Below, piece after piece: positions 60,126 through 64,000 of a stretch of DNA of 64,000 nucleotides (positions within the stretch are counted from its first letter, which is position 1; each line of letters opens with the position of its first letter). This DNA is from Mesodorylaimus sp. YZB2_4. Taxonomy: Eukaryota > Nematoda > Enoplea > Dorylaimida > Dorylaimidae. Position numbers and translations under genes: made by a program. Location: assembly GCA_030248295.1 (NCBI GenBank), contig JASANH010000913.1:558001-622000 (forward strand), read 5' to 3'. The notes under the pieces were generated by a model, which made no database searches, was not told where the DNA came from, and saw nothing but the letters and a program-made list of their open reading frames with translations.

Positions 60126-60571
60126 GTTCAATCGAGGGTACCCCTGTCTTATTGCTAGTCACTCGGTATAATCGTCAGGTAATCGCCTGGCAGTATGAAT
60201 GGACAGTCAAATGCCCATATGGGTCAGGCAACTAAACAGAGTGGATTGCTCGTATTCTACTGCGCCACCGTCATGCCTCCACTCGCGCTAGTCCTTCAAG
60301 GTGATGGCTCAGTAGCCGACTTACGACTGAGTGAATAAAGTAACGTCTTCATCCACACTACGTGATTGTTACAGTACCCACCACACCATCGACCGCCAGC
60401 CCAGCATTACAGTCGAACTCGGCTCACTGCAACTCTGGGTAAGTGAAACAAGTTTTGATTCCCTTTGCTGATGATAACTGCCACTTAGTTTATCTACAGC
60501 TTTCTTCTGCGTCCAGCGCAGTTGCAGTTTACCGAGTTCGACCACACCAGGACAAGAGGTTTCAGTTAAAT

Positions 60572-63337
60572 TCAAATGCAGCTGCGGGCCACGCCGTCGC
60601 TCACATCGCCACCCAGCTCACCTCTTCTGGTAAACCCATTCAGACTCTCCTCCATGGCTAGTCTCATTTGTTCCTCCTCGCTGAGTCCACCCGTGTACTC
60701 ATGATAGTGCCCATACTGCTCTCCGTAGCCTCTTCCACCTGCATACCCCGTCGTACCACTCGTTCCACCATGTGACCGCCCAGATGACGCTGGCGACACT
60801 GAAACTGAAACCCCATACAAGGCCGATTCACTGACCATAAGCCCCGTGTACTCACCAATTCCATACACACCATCCATAATTGACTTCAACGGGCCTTTCA
60901 CGTAGGCCAGTCCAACCAGGATACCAGCCAGATGGCCCACGAACGATGCGTTCGGAACTAGCATCTGGATAAGTACCAGTTCAACCCAGCACGCCAGCTG
61001 CGAGGGAACAGGCAACCAACCCAGAATGAACGAGTCCTCGTGCGGAAAATGGTGATTACACAAGACTTTCAGTGCGAAGATGACACCTGCAAGCGAGCAA
61101 AGACCAGTGAATCTACAGCAGGTATAGAACTGCAAGCAAAACACGTAAAGAAGGGGACCACTCAACTCAATGATATGCTAGACCACACGCAACACGCATG
61201 GATAGCAGCGCGGGCTAACAGGTTTCCTTTTGGTCATACGAGCTGAAACCTCAACCAGACGGGTTTCTCACTGATGTGTACCGCATAACGACCACCCGCC
61301 CACACATACGCATACTTTGCGGGAATATAGAAAACGCTAACCAACCTGAGAATCCAACAGCACACTGCTGCGACAATCCCATGGACCAAACATCGTCGAA
61401 AAATAGACTCAACGAGACCAGCACTACATTGGTCAAAATGGAGAACACGACCAACATGTAAGCGAAATAATACGAGCCGACCCGACGTTCCAAACGGCGA
61501 CCCTGGCAACCAAACAGTTATACCATGAGTAAACGATACATTGAGGGTTCGACCCCCAGTGTAGACTCATGCTTGGCCTCTGCCCTAAGCACCTATCTGC
61601 AACCTATCGTTACCACATTACTCTCAGGTCCAATCGATAAGGCAATTATGGGCCAATAAAACCCATGATATAAAATTTTTTAAAATTTTACTTTTTTTGG
61701 CGGGTAGTTTGAATTTTTCTGCAGGGTGTATACAGGGCTGGAAAATCAGGAAGTCAGGGAATAACGGAATTCCGGAACCAAAATCAGGGAAAGCTGCCAT
61801 AAGTTGCATTTTGACGATTCAAATTTTTAATCACCCTCCTTTTCTGAGAATGAGAATTCTGAGGAAAGTCGAATTTTTACCAGATCGATCATTTTGCAAA
61901 TCTGATCGATCACGGAAGGTTAATTATGCTGTAAATCGGTTAAAATTGGTTTAGTCGGGAGTGCCGCGAGAGCGTTCAAATAATCAGGGAAAAATCAAAT
62001 TCTTTTCTGATACACTTACAAAAACCAGGGAAAATCCTGTTTTGGTCAGAGAAGTAGTGTTCTCCCAGACTTTGCTTGGAGAGTGTATTTTTTGGCACTG
62101 AATCTGTAGCTGTTCCTCGACATTTTCACTCTCTTCAGACACTGAATTCACCCAAAACTCTTATTGATTGTCGGACCGATAATATCGGTTGGTGCCGATA
62201 TTCCACGCACAATATGCAAGGTGTTTCTGCGCGCTTTGTGTCTCTATTATATATCAAACGTGCAAGGCCTCTGGCAGGGACCTCACAAAGCCCCAGGGAA
62301 AATCTCTGATAGCTGCGAATTGTGATATTTCTCCTGTAGCTAGTCATGCCTTTCTTTAAGAAAATAGAAAAACCCTTATGCTCGCCAATGACTCCCATCA
62401 CTTACCTTCCACAAAAACGATACCATGTTGTAGTACAAGTGCATATCGTCACCGTGCACAACACTTGCAAACAGCAACCGTTTCCATTCCTTCAATTTCC
62501 AAACTCGATTGGGCAAAACGCATACGTCGCCTAAAAAGGAAACCAGATAGTGTACTCCTTCACTGCATGCGGTGAAACCGATCAGCTCAGAGAGCCCAAT
62601 TCAGACTGGCAACAGCCACATCTATGCTGCAACTGTGGACATAAGGGTCAGGACAGGTTTTCTATCCTGAATTCAGTAGCTGATGCACCAGCTGCCTATC
62701 CCCCGTTCTTTGAAGGGCAGCCTATATTCTACAAGCCAGAAAAATCCTTCCACAAAATTCAAATTTAAAAATGGTGGGAAATATGCATATCCTATCCCGC
62801 CCTGCCCTGCACTCACAGCGACAGGACAACTTCGACCATCAGATGGTAAGTCGAACACAAGAGCCTGCAACGCAGAGATCAGGCGCGGGAGGTTCTTTCC
62901 TGTCAGCCAGCCAATACTACTTCCTCTTCAGACAAAAACAAGAGGATATGGTCCAAGAAGATCACTTTTCTCGTTTCTGTTTGTCTGTCTGGAAACCTAC
63001 TGCCGACGTCACAGAACCGGCGACAGCCGAATCGTACTTGCAAGGGTACCTAAAGGGCTATTATATTACTGGATATTGTTCTCGAATACCACACAAAAAT
63101 AGTCGTCAGATAGTGTAAACCTATTAACTGAGACGAGCCCGACACCTGCCATCAGTCATGCAATTATCACTTACCGATGCTAAACTGATCCAAAGCCGGT
63201 ACAAATCCCAAAAATATGCCAGTTTGAGCCACAATCGTCAACAAGGTAACTGGCGGAATGTTCTCGTAACCCACGGCCAAAATTTGATACAATAACAACA
63301 ACACTCCAAAACTGATCTCACGCCGTTGTCGAGGCAT
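60572..63337 (-). CDS. RHBDD1: Rhomboid-related intramembrane protease RHBDD1 (RHBDL4)
   Basis: Four exons (about 63337-63175, 62530-62406, 61502-61346, 61086-60572) give about 319 aa, as in vertebrate RHBDD1. Helix 1 starts MPRQRREISFGVLLLLYQIL. NIPPVTL, LKEWKRLLFASVVHGDDMHLYYNM, the catalytic Ser in GFSG (split by the last intron) and the catalytic His in FVGHLAG are present. The C-terminal tail holds a ubiquitin-interacting-motif-like SEEEQMRLAMEESL. The family cleaves ubiquitinated ER membrane proteins for degradation. The p97/VCP-binding motif at the end of the vertebrate protein is not visible; a donor-like AGAAGAG/GTGAGC near 60623 leaves room for another 3' exon. Confidence 0.9.
61720..62060 (+). 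repeat. Repeat with CAGGG..AGGGAAA words in an RHBDD1 intron
   Basis: It starts CAGGGTGTATACAGGGCTGG and repeats TCAGGGAA several times, ending with AACCAGGGAAAATCCTG. It is a non-coding dispersed repeat, partly matched in reverse at 48790-48860. Confidence 0.4.
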
Positions 63338-64000
63338 TTTAACCACACGACCAAGGACCGACCGATGTCTGCCCTCCTAAACACTGCCCTTTAACTTTAG
63401 CAGACAACTATGACTGGGCAATACGCGGCAAGCCACGTCAGCCTTAACCACTTACCTCGAAGCGCGCGAAGTTCAAATTAACAGCACCAAGCAAGGGACA
63501 GAGCACAAGCCTGCTACTCATCACACACGCCGTCCTTTCATCAACTTTTATTTCCATAGTCGTCATTCCAAAAACAACCAGCCACATCCACAGAAAAGGC
63601 GCGTGCGTCACCCATATTCTCCCGTAATCTATTCATTCTCACTCTCGCTTTTTTTAATCACTGAATTTTATCGACTGCACGCTCGTATTTATTTCACCAC
63701 CTCGATAACTTCCTCTTTTCTTTTTAGTTTTCTCATGTCGAAAATTCTTGCCCGTCACGCCCGACAAATCGCGATGAGCCTTTTCTCCCCACGGATCGTG
63801 CTGAAACCAAGAGAGTGCAGTGTAATGGCAAGTATGCTGCCTACAACACTGTGCAGACACACCGACCACATGCCCACCCACCCAGTCACACAACAGGCTC
63901 ATCAGTGTAATGTACATGCCACGCAGTGCTTGGGTGGCCAAACTGTCTTTCCCCTGAATTCCTATTTCACCTGTCAGCCGTGCGTCTCACATGCACCTAG
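63338..64000. other. Upstream flank of RHBDD1
   Basis: No further gene was recognised up to the window end. Confidence 0.35.

Overview
The window is nuclear DNA from an invertebrate animal. Its genes are split by many short introns (commonly 45-120 bp, with GT..AG borders) and encode typical metazoan housekeeping proteins: mitochondrial IDH3 beta, a GK5-type carbohydrate kinase, a GCPII/NAALADase-type peptidase, DNAJC3/p58IPK, the ATP synthase inhibitor IF1, an endosomal NHE, an LHFPL tetraspan protein and RHBDD1. There is no bacterial-style gene packing. I cannot name the phylum. Acceptor-like AG sites a few bases upstream of several start codons would fit a lineage with spliced-leader trans-splicing, but no spliced-leader sequence is visible here.

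Layout. 0-6 kb holds repeats plus three decayed coding fragments: a CCCH zinc-finger protein, a bacterial-type PI-PLC and an unidentified C-terminus. 7.5-23.5 kb is an accessory region with four copies of a small secreted C-type-lectin plus PAN/apple protein: copies A and C intact, B a pseudogene, D a lone PAN exon. An intronless, membrane-anchored TSP1-domain protein sits in the middle of it. 25.6-27.6 kb is IDH3B (+). 28.1-39.7 kb is a 15-exon GK5-like kinase (-), and one of its introns carries a complete NAALADase-family gene on the opposite strand (30.4-33.2 kb). 40.1-47.0 kb is DNAJC3 (-), separated by about 0.6 kb from the divergent IF1 gene (47.6-48.1 kb, +). That spacer contains an exact ER-stress element, a CRE palindrome and a TCACGTGA E-box. 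49.0-54.5 kb is a NHE6/7/9-type exchanger (-), 54.9-56.1 kb an LHFPL gene (-), 57.8-58.7 kb a broken Harbinger-type transposon, and 60.6-63.3 kb RHBDD1 (-).

Repeats fill most of the rest: at least three tRNA-derived SINE-like families and one repeat with a short inverted core, inverted-repeat elements, a 22-bp minisatellite carrying 13 AP-1-like TGACTCA sites, a TA-rich repeat of about 140 bp per unit, and long poly-C tracts.

Functionally the conserved genes are independent housekeeping loci (TCA cycle, ER folding stress, ATP synthase control, endosomal pH, ER-membrane proteolysis). The lectin/PAN array with the TSP1 protein is the fast-evolving part and the best candidate for something undescribed. 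All homology calls are from reading the sequence; no database search was run.
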